A stretch of 64,000 bases of DNA, taken from NCBI GenBank assembly GCA_037043015.1, contig CM073321.1:18473001-18537000 (forward strand), read 5' to 3'. The position numbers were made by a program, and so were the translations under genes. This DNA is from Bryum argenteum. Lineage: Eukaryota; Streptophyta; Bryopsida; Bryales; Bryaceae. Positions 23,506-35,900 of the stretch are shown in pieces. Position 1 is the first letter of the stretch; each line of letters begins with the position of its first letter. Under the pieces are notes generated by a model, which was not told the origin of the DNA, ran no database searches, and saw only the letters and a list, made by a program, of their open reading frames with translations.

Positions 23506-24830
23506 TGTCACGGCCCTAATTACTCCCAACTCTTTTTCTTCAAGTAAGCGTTACTTGGTAGCGGAATCACGACTTACTTTGTTGGTAGCAACCGGCCACA
23601 ACTTAGCTAACACTGCACATGCCAAGCACACACAATGTTAGCACTCTTTCTAGTCAAGGTGTCCAACCCACCTTGACTCCCCCAACTCATTACCCGGAAC
23701 CCGTAAACCGGAACTCCCACAAAACACATGGGCATGCCACTTGGTGCCACGGGGCGGCCTTCCACACATGTCCAAGCTCCCAAGGGTGGCACTACTCACC
23801 CCCGGAGCTAACCGCCCTTGCATATTGTCCAACTCCCCACTAGTCCCCTTCCATTCATGTCTACACTCTCCATTCGGGACATTACCGGAAACCAGCACTA
23901 CTTTTCACGGGGACTAGTTTGGAGCGGGACACTTTTCCAACCCAATGTTTCGGGATGCACACCACAAGCATCCCATAGTGCCCAAGGTGCGGGAGTGAGG
24001 CTCCATCCCAAGCCTCACCCCTTAGAGCCACCCCGGCTCTCCTCGGCACCATGTGGAAGTGAGGAGGGAGACCACTCCTCCTCATAGTACTCTCTGGAGT
24101 CTTCGGTAGGCCCCCCCCCCTCTTGTGTTGAGGGGCCTTCCGTGACAGACTTTTATTTTGGAAGACCACCCGTTTTTGCCTTAGCCTCAAAAACGGGTCG
24201 TATCTTCTTCTCGGGCTAACTTGTAGCTCAGTTATCCAAATGGGACGTGTGAGCCCATTTTCGACATCTACTCTTTGAGTAGATGTCGATAGACTCCTCT
24301 CTTGTCCCAATAGGAGCTTCTATGTGGAAGCTATGCTCCCTTGAACATTCGGGAGTCCCGGGAGGCAGCAGTCCCGGAGTCCCGAAGTCCCGATGCTTTG
24401 GAGAGCCATATCTCCCAAAGCATTGCTTTGCTCCTCACGAGCCTTAGCATTTTGGAAAGCTCTTGTCCAGAGCTTTCCAAAGACATGCAACATGCCGCCA
24501 TCCAAGAAGGACGACATTTCGAGTCCCGAAAGGTAACACTCCCGAGTCCCGGAGTGTCCCGGAACGCGCTCCAACTTTGGAGAGCCATATCTCATGACTC
24601 ACAACTCCAAATCGCGCGTTCTTTGGACCTATGGGTGCGTGCTTGAACAAGGTTTCCAACCATGTAAAGCACACCACCAAGTTCGTCCCCAGCACGACGC
24701 CATTGCGTGCTGTTTGCTCGGGACTCCCCTTAGTCACTTCACCTTGTCTCTTGCCAAGCCCGGGACGTCACTCCCGGGGTCCTCTTGGCTCACCACGGTG
24801 TTCGGGCATCCTTTTGAAAGGGATGTGACA
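23506..24830 (-). repeat. 3' LTR of the nested chromovirus
   Basis: On the plus strand it runs from TGTCACGGCCCTAATTACTC to GGGATGTGACA. Related LTRs are at 30298-32920, 46842-48360, 48952-50474 and 59310-60829, so this family is repeated five times in the window. Inside are a poly-C tract near 24111 and an inverted ATCTACTC/GAGTAGAT pair near 24265-24285. Short open frames on both strands recur in every copy and are LTR shadows. Confidence 0.9.
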
Positions 24831-25692
24831 CTCACCCACACCAAACAGCGTCGATGCCCTCATCGACAATCTCTCTTGTCGGGAGTACCAAGTTCTTGAG
24901 GTAGCCTCCTCCTTGGCACTTGCATTGCGTTCCAGGGTAGCTAGCCCCGCAATGCTCTAAGCATCCTTCCACTTAGAAAATGGCTAAGTCCTCAAAGGTG
25001 GCATTAGATAGGTCTAAGGTCCTTGGCACCCTAGAGTTTGCCTTCAAAGGACCTACAAAATCTAGACCTATCTACTTTGAGACTTACTTGGAATGCCCCC
25101 AATGGCCCCAAGTTAGGCTCAACTAGCCTATCATACTCACATGACTTAGGAATAAATTCAAGGCTAACCAATACTTTCTTGGTCGCAACACCAAGCCCTC
25201 TTTTAAGCACTTAGGCTCTCAAGTGGTGAACTTTGCTCGCCTAGGGATAATGCTAAGTCCCGCCCGACCTAGCCTTTGCTTCACCCTACCGAGACATGGA
25301 TGGCCAACCCATGCGTTGACAATGGTCAACCCGCAAAGGGCACTTTTATGAGCCCGTGCCACTATCTTGCTCCCGCCCGAGCAAGTCCTAAGCTTGAGAA
25401 TCATGGGGATTCACCCACTCACAACTCCCAAGCCAAGGTCCCTGTTTTGCAGCATTCCAAGTATTGGCTTCGCGTATCCTTCAACCTCTTCCAACCAACC
25501 TAGCAATCCAACATGAGACTAGGACACATCTCACATTCAACATGCAATCACGGAAACTTGCCATTCAATTTGCAACTTTATTGTCAACCAAGTATTACAA
25601 CATGTGCAATTTGCACCAAATACTAGACAAAACTTAGGCCAAGTCTATACAAGTGTGGTGATTCACCCCCACTTCAAAGGTTGATGTCCTCA
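24831..25692 (-). other. 3' untranslated region of the chromovirus
   Basis: Sequence between the 3' LTR and the chromodomain stop. No coding sequence is recognised. Its first part is missing from the second copy, where a different LTR occupies the spot (50475-51715). Confidence 0.6.
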
Positions 25693-28600
25693 TCAATGCT
25701 TTCTCGGTGTCTTGGATCTCCGTTGGCTTTCATACCTTTCCACCATCTCCTTTGCATTGGCCATGTACTTGGCCTCAACCCATGTTGCTTCCTTCTCATG
25801 GTACCCCCGCCACTTCACCAAGTATTCTTTGCCCTTCTTCTTGGTGTTCCGGCATTTCAAAATGCCTTCTACCTCGAACTCTAGGTGATCACCAACTAGT
25901 TCGGGTGGAGGCCGCAACACTTGCTTGCGTTCCGGCCTCACCTTATCTTCGTGATATGGCTTGAGCAATGACACATGGAAGGTGGGGTGAACCTTGATCT
26001 CCGGTGGTAAGTCCAACTTATAAACATCCTCAAACAACCGTTTTGCAATGACAAATGGACCCGCATACTTTGCCATGAATTTGGGAGTCAAGCCATCCGG
26101 TAAGGTGAAGTTCTTCACATTCAACCACACCTTTTGGCCCTCCTCATACTCCTCATGGCGCCGCCCTTTGTTAACTTGTTTCACATACCTCTTTTGTGCC
26201 TTGTCTAAGTACCACTTGGTCTTCTCAAGTAATTGCTCTCTCTTGGCCACCAAGTCTTGAAAGAACTTGGCTTCGTTCCAACTCCGATTGCAATCCTTCC
26301 AAAGCTAGGTCGGCAGGCATAAGTGGCTCAACTCCATAAGCCACCTTGAACGGCGATTGCCCCGTAGCTGAATGCCTTGATGCATTGTAGCTAAACTCCG
26401 CCAAACCCAAGTACTCACTCCAATCACTTTGGTCTGCACTCACATAGTTGCGAAGGTATTGATTCAAGACCCCATTCACCCGTTCCGTTTGCCCATCGGT
26501 TTGAGGGTGAAAAGCCGTACTAAATGTCAACTTTGTCTTCATCCTCCTAAACAAGTGCCTCCAAAATGCACTTGTAAACTTGGGGTCTCTATCGGACACA
26601 ATCACCTTTGGCAATCCATGGTGCCGCCACCAAACGTTGAAAAAGAGCACCGCGGTTTCAAAGGCGGTCGCCGTCCCTTTTGTTGGCTCCATCCTTGCCA
26701 ACTTACTAAACCTATTAACCACCACAAAGATGGCGTCACTCCCTCGTGACTCCGGAAGGCTTGTAATGAAATCCATCGAGACACACTCCCATGGACCATT
26801 CGGGATAGGCAAAGGCCTTAACAAACCCACTTGCTTTCGGTATGACGCCCGGTTGGCTTGACAAGTAATACAAGTTTCACATAATGGGCAATGTCTTCCT
26901 TCATCCCGGGCCAATAGAACCTCTTTGAAACCGAGCATATGGTGGATTTCTCCCCCCTATGCCCGGCCAAGGGGTTGTCATGCTCCTCCTTGAGCACACT
27001 CAACCTCAACTTGCCCTTTGGAACATACACCCTATTTTGCTTGAACTTGATCATACCTTGGTGAAGCCGGATACCTTTGGGCTTCTTGCCACACCTAAGT
27101 TCATCTAAGAACTTTTGAGCCTCGGGGTCTTTCATATATGCCTCCCTTATCCGCTTTGCCAAATCACCTTCTCCCGCATACATCACTCTCAAGACTTGCG
27201 TGGTGCTTGACCTATGTTCATCCTTCCGCTTAGTGCGTCCGCACCACGTTCTCCCGGCCCGGCTTGTGGATCAACTCCACATTCATAAGCACTAAGATAT
27301 CATACCACCTCAATTGCTTTGGTGTGACTTTGGCTTGTGTCTCAAAGTACTTCAATGAAACATTATCGGTGAATACCTTGGTCTTGTGGAGACCAAGGTA
27401 ATGTTGCCATGTCTTCAAACAATACACTACGGCAAACATCTCCTTTTCATGCGTTGGCCAATTGATTTGAGTGCCATCCAATTTCTTGCTCTCAAATGCA
27501 ATTGGCCTTCCTTCTTGCATGAGCACTCCCCCGATGGCAAAGTCACTTGCATTGGTATGCACCTCAAAAGGCTTCTCAAACTCGGGAACTTCAATACCGG
27601 CGGGGAGGAGAGTTTCTCCTTGAGTTCTTGAAAGGCTTGCTCACATGACTCGGTCCACTCCAAGGTCAAGTTCTTCTTAAGCAAATCGGTCATGGGCTTA
27701 GCAATCTTGGAGAAGTTCTTTATGAACCTCCTATAATAATTAGCCAACCCAAGAAATGACCTCACTCCTTTTTGTGAAGTAGGTCGGCTCCACTTCTTGA
27801 TTGCTTCTACCTTCTTGTGGTCCGGTTTGACACCTTGCCCCGTCATAATGTGTCCCAAGAACTCAATCTCTTGCAAGCCAAACTCACTTTTCTCCCCATT
27901 TGCATACAATTTATTGTCCCTAAGTTTTTGAAGCACAATTGCAAGGTGTTGTGCATGCTCTTCATCGGTTTTGGAGAACACCAATATGTCATCAATGTAG
28001 ACAATGACAAACACATCCATCTCTTGATGGAACACCGTATTCATAAGGGTTGTGAACGTTGATGGGGCGTTGCACAACCCAAAAGGCATCACCAAAAACT
28101 CATAAGACCCATATCTAGTCCTACAAGCGGTTTTCTCCACATCCTCGGCCGCAATCAAGATTTGGTAATATCCCGACTTCAAGTCGATCCGGCTAAAATA
28201 CTTGGCCCCCGCCAACCGGTCAAAGAGATCGTCAATTCGAGGCAAAGGGTAGTTGTTTTTGATAGTGATCTTATTGAGCGCCCGGTAATCCACGCACATG
28301 CGTAGTTTCCCTCCTTTCTTGTCCACAAACAAGACCGGTGCTCCATAAGGTGACTTGCTTTGGCGGATATATCCCTTTGCCAAAAGCTCATTGAGTTGTT
28401 TCTTCAACTCTACCAACTCCCTTTGGTTCATCCGGTAAGGTGCCTTGGATGGCGGTGCCGCTCCCGGCACCAACTCGATCTTGTGATCAACCTCTCTTCG
28501 TGGCGGTAACTTATCCGGAAACTCCTCCGTGAGAACATCACCAAAGCCTTGGATGACCTCCCGAATACACTTGGGAGGTGTTGAGTTAGAAGTGGGCTTA

Positions 28601-30251
28601 TTCCCTTCAACTCCCAAATCGGTCCTTAGCATTATCAAGAACCGGGTTTCCTCTAACTCCTCTAAGTTCACCAAGTTGATCCTACTCCCCAACATGTTGG
28701 GTGCCTTGGTGAACTCCAACTCAATCTCCTTGCCTTCGGGGTTGGCAACCACACTCAATGGCCGCCTCCTTATATCCACCCCATAGGTGTCAAAGAAAGT
28801 ATTACCCAAGATGAGATCAATCCCATCCATCTCACAAACCGTGAAGTTTTCCACAAAGGTGAAGTTTTAACACTTCACTTCTACTCCCGTAGCTACAAGG
28901 CATGTTTGGTGAGGCTTGCCTTTTGCAAACCTCACTTGGATGAGCTTGCTTGCCTTACTCAAATGCAAGCCCATCCTCTTCGCAGCTTCCGGACTTATGA
29001 ACGAGTGGGTTGCTCCTGTATCCAACAGAAAGCAATTGTCACTTTTACCAACAACTCCTTTTAGGAACAAGCCACTACCTAACTTGGAGCAACTTGCTCT
29101 TGCAATGAAACCCCCTTCCAATAGGTGACTTGTAACAAGGATTCTCCTATTTTCCAAACTCACCTTTGGTTTGGAGCAATCCTTTGCCATGTGGCCCTTT
29201 TCTCCACAATTGTAACAAGTTATGTGACTTGTCTCCTTCTTGGACTTGTCCCCACTTTTGGTTTTGTCCTTGGCAAACTTGTCCTTCCCATCCTTGGAAG
29301 GCCCACCCTCACCGCCTTTATGCTTTTGCCAACCATGTTTCTTGTGTTGGCGCTTTGACTGCGACTTGCCTTGCTCCCCGGTGGAAGTCCCTTCTTTAGA
29401 AGTCTTCCGGTGACCTTCATCATCACCAATTCTTTCTGCCAACTTGAGCAACTCGGCACAAGTTTCTGGCAGCTTTGGCATCCTAAATAATGCCCGCTCC
29501 GCCCAACCTTGGAGTCCATTGAAGAAAATGGCCTTTTTGGCCAATTCATCTAACTTCGGGAGCACATTTAAATGTGCATTGAAATCCCTCACATAGGCAT
29601 GAAGGGTGCCCGTTTGCTTCAATCGCACAAGGGCCATGCCATCCCGAATGTCTTGGTACTCCGGGGTGAAGCGCTCACTTAGGATCTCCTTGAAACCGGT
29701 CCAAGTTAAGTTGCTCACTACTCCCGCATTTTCATCCCGAAACGAGTCCACCACAAAAGAGCATGCTCTTTCAAGAAGGTCACGGCAATGGTGATCTTGT
29801 CCTCTTCACGAGCTCTTTGGGCCTCAAAGTAGAGCTCAAGTTCCACAATGAAGTCCTTGACCTTGTTTGCCTTGCCCAATCCCGTGAAAGAAGAGGGCAA
29901 GTTAGTCTTGCACAACTTGCGGGAAGAAGGGCTTGATGCCCTCCCCTTGAGCTCCTTGGTCTCTTTTTGCATGACTTGAAGAGTTTTGACAAGCTCATTG
30001 AACATTTCATCTCGTGCCTTCCGCTTGTAGCCTCGTTTCCCGGGAACGGGACTTGAGGGAACTTCTTCCTCATCCTGGTAAGTGTCCTCCTCACCACTAG
30101 CAACTTCCCTTGGGTCCCCTTGCTCCTCTTGAATTTCCTCCCGCTCTTCCGAGACATCTTGAGAAAACTCCTCATTACGGGCATCCCAAGCCTCAAGGGC
30201 TTGACTACGTCTGTTCGGGCCACGTCGCGAGCTTCCGGCCCCTTGTGTCAT
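25693..30251 (-). pseudogene. Chromovirus gag-pro-pol, broken
   Basis: Starts at the ATG at 30251 (MTQGAGSSRRG) and reads leftwards. It has a Gag domain, the zinc knuckle CYNCGEKGHMAKDC (about 29180-29220), protease DTGATHSFI (about 29000), reverse transcriptase ([15 protein letters not shown] at about 27984-28001), RNase H ([12 protein letters not shown]), an integrase zinc region, the core (VSMDFITSLPE; VSDRDPKF; DGQTERVNG), and a C-terminal chromodomain (VEGILKCRN ... YLVKWRGY ... ATW, about 25780-25890). Breaks are a 1-nt loss near 29745, an in-frame TAA at about 28868 (CAA in the other copy), a shift near 27575, and shifts or stops around 27225, 26880 and 26240. Catalytic residues themselves are intact. 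It could move only with proteins supplied by another copy. Confidence 0.88.
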
Positions 30252-30283
30252 CCTACTCTTGATTGGATCCCGTAACGTAGCCT

Positions 30284-30295
30284 GCTCTGATACCA
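30284..30295 (-). other. Primer binding site, initiator tRNA-Met type
   Basis: On the minus strand TGGTATCAGAGC lies two bases inside the 5' LTR edge at 30298. This is the common plant retrotransposon primer site complementary to the 3' end of initiator tRNA-Met. The second copy has the same site at 59296-59307. Confidence 0.9.
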
Positions 30296-30297
30296 AG

Positions 30298-32920
30298 TGT
30301 CGCGGCCCTAATTACTCCCAACTCTTTTTCTTCAAGTAAGCCTAACTTGGTAGCGGAATCACGGCTTACTTTGTTGGTAGCAACCGGCCACAACTTAGCT
30401 AACACTGCACATGCCAAGCACACACAATGTTAGCACCATTTCTAGTCAAGGTGTCCAGCCCACCTTGACTCCCCCAACTCATTACCCGGAACCCGTAAAC
30501 CGGAACTCCCAAAAAACACATGGGCATGCCACTTGGTGCCACGGGGCGGCCTTCCACACATGTCCAAGCTCCCAAGGGTGGCACTACTGACCCCTGGAGC
30601 TAACCGCCCTTGCATATTGTCCAACTCCCCACTAGTCCCCTTGTCGCGCACCTCTCCTTGAGGAGTGCCCGCAACACCGAGGGCCCAAGGGGGACACCGG
30701 AGGGACGCCCGGGCCTTGGGGTGCCAAGGTGAAGGGAACCTAAGTGGGCCTAGTGTGGGAGAGGACCCCGGGCGTTGGAGACGCCTCTCACCCACGGAGA
30801 CTAGGAGCCACGACGGAATGGACATGAGATTATGGAAGCTCATGTTGCCACGATTCCGGGATGCTAAGGAGCACCTCAGTTGGAGGTGTGAGCTAAAAGT
30901 TATGGGAGTTGGAAGATTGTGGGACTAAAGGGAGTGCTGTCCAGGGACAGTGCTGGACTGGGAAGCTGGCCCGGGACTCCCGAATCTTCAGAGGGGCATA
31001 ACTCCCTCAATACTTGTCGGAATGAGGCAAGTAAGGTGTCTATCGGCATCTACTTGACGAGTAGATGTCGATAGAGTGGTCGCTCGTCGCGTTTGGATGC
31101 GGGACGAGGTAGATACGAGCCCTGGAAGGTTCGGGAAGTCTCCCGGGGCCTTCCAGCGGCTAAGGCATTGGGAGATTGGGTGGTCTTCCAAACCTTAGAG
31201 GTGTGAGGGTCCAGCCCTTCACCTAGGACCAGGGGCTGCCGAATCCCACAGAGTATACTATGGGGAGGGCTGGTCTCCTCCCCACTCCCATGGTGCCTTG
31301 GTGGTGACCAAGGTGGGAGTCCCGAGTGGTGTGGCTAGTGTTGGGGCCTCACCATGGGGACTCCCAAGCCAAGGTGAGTCCCAATGGGTGGAGCTAGTGT
31401 TGGGGCTCCACCATGGGGACTCAAAGTGCAAAATGAGGCACGGTGGGTGGAGCTAGTGTTGGGGCTTCACCACGGTGGCTCATAAGGACAAGGTGAGTCC
31501 CGGTGGGGGAGCTAGTGTTGGGGCTTCACCACGGGGACTCATATAGGCAAAATGAGGACCATGAGTGCTACCGATGTGGGGTGGTGTCTCACCACCGGCG
31601 TTGTGATTACTTGGTGGCCTTGGGGTCACCATGGTGGTCATGGGCGGTGGTGAGGAGACACCACCAAGTGCGGTTAGGCCGCGTGGTATGGGAGTGCCAC
31701 CAAGTTGGGCCTTGGACATAAGTGGAAGTCCGCACCTAACCATTGGCTACCTACGAAGGGGTTGAGTCCCGGTTGCATGAGTAAGAGGGATTGATAACCA
31801 AGCAGTGAGCTTGGTGGTTGGTATGGAGAGCTAACTTTGTGCATGTGGGGGATGTGCAGAGTTAGCGCTCGTGACACTTGCTAGAGTTGGGAAAAAGTTG
31901 GTGTAAGCCAAGGTGAGCTAGCAAGGGTTGCGACACCCCTTCCATTCATGTCTACACTCTCCATTCGGGACATTACCGGAAACCGGCACTACTTTTCACG
32001 GGGACTAGTTTGGAGCGGGACACTTTTCCAACCCAATGTTTCGGGATGCACACCACAAGCATCCCATAGTGCCCAAGGTGCGGGAGTGAGGCTCCATCCC
32101 AAGCCTCACCCCTTAGAGCCACCCCGGCTCTCCTCGGCACCATGTGGAAGTGAGGAGGGAGACCACTCCTCCTCATAGTACTCTCTGGAGTCTTCGGTAG
32201 GCCCCCCCCCTCTTGTGTTGAGGGGCCTTCCGTGACAGACTTTTATTTTGGAAGACCACCCGTTTTTGCCTTAGCCTCAAAAACGGGTCGTATCTTCTTC
32301 TCGGGCTAACTTGTAGCTCAGTTATCCAAATGGGACGTGTGAGCCCATTTTCGACATCTACTCTTTGAGTAGATGTCGATAGACTCCTCACTTGTCCCAA
32401 TAGGAGCTTCTATGTGGAAGCTATGCTCCCTTGAACATCCGGGAGTCCCGGGAGGCAGCAGTCCCGGAGTCCCGAAGTCCCGATGCTTTGGAGAGCCATA
32501 TCTCCCAAAGCATTGCTTTGCTCCTCACGAGCCTTAGCATTTTGGAAAGCTCTTGTCCAGAGCTTTCCAAAGACATGCAACATGCCGCCATCCAAGAAGG
32601 ACGACATTTCGAGTCCCGAAAGGTAACACTCCCGAGTCCCGGAGTGTCCCGGAACGCGCTCCAACTTTGGAGAGCCATATCTCATGACTCACAACTCCAA
32701 ATCGCGCGTTCTTTGGACCTATGGGTGCGTGCTTGAACAAGGTTTCCAACCATGTAAAGCACACCACCAAGTTCGTCCCCAGCACGACGCCATTGCGTGC
32801 TGTTTGCTCGGGACTCCCCTTAGTCACTTCACCTTGTCTCTTGCCAAGCCCGGGACGTCACTCCCGGGGTCCTCTTGGCTCACCACGGTGTTTGGGCATC
32901 CTTTTGAAAGGGATGTGACA
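30298..32920 (-). repeat. 5' LTR of the nested chromovirus, containing a solo LTR
   Basis: Runs on the plus strand from TGTCGCGGCCCTAATTACTC to GGGATGTGACA. It is interrupted at 30642-31935 by another LTR. Excising that leaves 1324 bp almost identical to 23506-24830. Confidence 0.9.
30642..31935. mobile_element. Solo LTR of a third retrotransposon family, inside the chromovirus LTR
   Basis: A 1294-bp segment from TGTCGCGCACCTCTCC to GGGTTGCGACA is flanked by CCCCT (30637-30641 and 31936-31940). No internal region is present, which fits recombination between two LTRs. It contains four to five diverged tandem units around GAGCTAGTGTTGGGGC(T/C)(T/C)CACCA, about 60 bp apart, at about 31330-31540. 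A related copy, inverted and lacking about 60 bp at one end, is at 50475-51715. Confidence 0.88.
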
Positions 32921-32925
32921 ATGTC

Positions 32926-35900
32926 TCTATTTTGGATAGAATCATCCCGGGCGCCGTTGTTGACAACGGTAGTGGCATCAACGTCATGTCCTCCATCACG
33001 ATGGCTAAGCTAGGCTTAGATATTACCGGCCCTTCCCCTTACATTGTCAAGGTGGCGGACCAACGTCCAATTACTCCACTTGGCGAAATCGCCATTTGCC
33101 ACATGGAAGCGGGAGGGGAAGTCTACCCATTGACTTTCCATGTATTGAAGCTTGAGGCTAGTAAGGCCGCTTATCCCATCCTTTTAGGGAGAGATTGGTT
33201 GAGAAGGGCCAACGCCGACGAGCATTGGTCCATCAATCAATCAACGTTGCAATTTGGTCCGCCGGAAAATCGATCAATGGTGACCATCGAAAGTCGGGTA
33301 CCCACCTCCTTAGGAACACTTGGAGAAGTGCCTAAGACCATGCCATCCACCGATGGTGTACACGTGGACCTTATACACCCCGCGTTGGTCCCGGGAATCA
33401 ATCCTATCGATTTAGGCCCGATTAGAAACCTTGGGCCGGGACTTTATGATTGGGAGGATGACGGTGAATTCGCCACATGGCTTCGGGATCATCCCGAGGA
33501 CCTTGAAACCCCTAGGTTACAATCGGTGAATGTCATCACTACCATGAGAGTTTTGGAAGAACCGGTAGGCCCATACCCCGGGGTAACAACCTTGGTTGAT
33601 GAGGTTGACTATGAGGTGGTCTACAACCTCGAGATAGACGGAACCCAAAGCCTCGGTTTTGAAGGGCTAATGGAAGAGGAAGAAACACTCCCTCCTCCCC
33701 TTCATTTCCGCAAAACCTCCACTAACTTGGAGCTGGGTTCCGATTTACCTATTTACCCCGCGGTGCCAAGTGATTGGTATCACGGTCCCACCAACCCGGT
33801 CACGGTCCCAATCAACGATTGCGTAGATGTGGACGTGTCTCTAAAGGGCGAAGAGCCCCGCCCCATCAAAATGGGGGCTCAATTATCCCCGGAAGAAATT
33901 GAGAGGTTCAAAGGTCTTGTTCTCGAATTCCGGGATATATTTGCTTGGTCCTATAAAGACCTCAAGGGCATTCCACCGGAGATTGCCCAACACACGATCC
34001 CCCTACTCCCGGGGTCCATACCGGTCCGGCAAAAGGAACCCCGAATGAACCCCCGCCTCCAACTCGTGGTCAAAGCCGAGTTGGAAAAGCTCTTAGAGGC
34101 GGGTTTCATTAAACCGGTGGAAATCACGGATTGGGTGTCCCCTATGGTGCTTGTGAAGAAGAAAAATGGGAAGTTAAGAGTGTGCATCGACTATCGTCGT
34201 TTAAACAAAGCCACCCAAAAGGATCACTTCCCCCTTCCATTTGTGAATCAAATCTTGGATGAGGTGGCGGGCCATGAGCTCTACACCTTCCTAGATGGAT
34301 ACTCGGGATATAACCAAGTATCCATCCATCCCGATGATTATCACAAAACCGCTTTCACAACCCCTTGGGGGACGTTCATCTATGTGGTCATGCCCTTCGG
34401 GTTGTGCAACGCACCCTCGGCGTTCCAACGAGTCATGACTTCCATCTTTTTTGATCTCCTCCATAAGTCTATGTCGGTTTTCATTGACGATTTTAGCACC
34501 CAAACAAGTGCATTAGAACATTACGCAATGTTGCGTGAGTGTTTTGTGCGGTGCCGTCGAAACCGCCTCTCCTTAAATCCCGCCAAGGTGTACCTAGGGG
34601 TACAAAAAGGGGTATTGTTGGACTACGTGGTTTCCAAGGCCGGCAAGGAACCGGACCCTGAAATGGTTGAAGTGATTCTCAACCTTGAACCTCCAACTTC
34701 GGTCAAAGGCGTACAACGTGCTCTTGGCCATTTTGGGTGGTATCGGGATATCATGGCCGATTATGCCACGGCCGCAATACCCTTGACCAACCTCACAAGG
34801 AAGGTGGTCAAATTTGAGTGGACCCGTGAGTGTCAAGAGGGTTTTGATGCCCTCAAGACCAAGTTGACCTCCTATCCATGCCTTGTACCCCCCAATTGGG
34901 ACATCCCCTTTCATGTATATTGTGATGCATCGGCGGTAGCCGTGGGTTCTACATTGTGTCAACCACATGGACCTAACGGCAAGGACCGCCCCGTGGCATT
35001 TGCTAGCCGCCAATTAACCGCCGCGGAAAGAAATTATTCCACCACGGAAAGGGAATGTTTGGCCATGGTGTTTAGTGCCAAGAAATTTAGGCATTATTTA
35101 CTCATGAATCCCGTGGTGTTTTTTGTTGACCATTTAGCGTTACGCTACATGGTTAACAAACCCGACCTTAGCGGTCGGGTGGCACGATGGGTTTTGCTCC
35201 TAGAGGAGTTAGATTATACCGTGGAGTACAAACCCGGCCGCTTGCATCTTCAAGCGGACCACCTCTCACGGTTGTCCGAAGCAATGGGCATGGTGGACAT
35301 CGAGGATGAACTTCCCGATGCCAACCTTTTCTCCATCACGGTGACCCCCACGTGGGACACCTATATTGCGGAGTTTTTGAGTACGCAAAAACTTCCCGAT
35401 CACCTAAATGCCAATGAGCGGCGCAAAATCCGTGTCAATAGCCGCCACTATGCTATTATAGCAAACCGGTTGTACCGGCGGGGCATTGACGGAGTCCTAC
35501 GCCGGTGTGTTAGTGAGCCCGAGGCATCACGCATAATTGTGGCATGCCACGATGATATTTGCGGCGGGCATTTTTCGGGCCGTCTCACCGCCCAAAAAAT
35601 CCTTAGAGCCGGGTACTTTTGGCCCACCATGTTCGCCGACGCCCACCGGCACGCCACCAAGTGTGATGCATGCCAACGGTTTGCTCGGAATGACCTCCAC
35701 ATGGCGTTCCCTTTAATACCCTCGCTACCCTTGCTTCCTTTTGAGAAGTGGGGAATAGACTACGTGGGCCCGGTGCACCCCACGTCATCACGCCAAATGG
35801 CGTACATCATTCTCGCGGTCGATTATTTGACCAAATGGTTAGAGGCCAAGGCGGTCAAAGTGGCAAATAAGAAAACCACGGCACTCTTTTTGTTTAAGAA

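Larger units (their letters stand above)
23506..32920 (-). mobile_element. Chromovirus-type Ty3/gypsy retrotransposon nested in the gypsy gag-pol
   Basis: LTRs lie at 23506-24830 (1325 bp) and 30298-32920 (1324 bp once a nested solo LTR and its duplication are removed). The target duplication is ATGTC (23501-23505 and 32921-32925). Coding is on the minus strand, so 30298-32920 is the 5' LTR. The primer site TGGTATCAGAGC fits initiator tRNA-Met, and pol ends in a chromodomain. The two LTRs differ by only about ten substitutions and one C in a homopolymer, so the copy is young, yet its coding region is broken in several places. Confidence 0.92.

Noticed and set aside
32431..32736. 101-codon frame repeated in the chromovirus LTRs (also at 24341 and in part at 49946)
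   Set aside because: Present only because the LTR is repeated. Competing minus-strand frames of equal length overlap it, and older LTR copies interrupt it.
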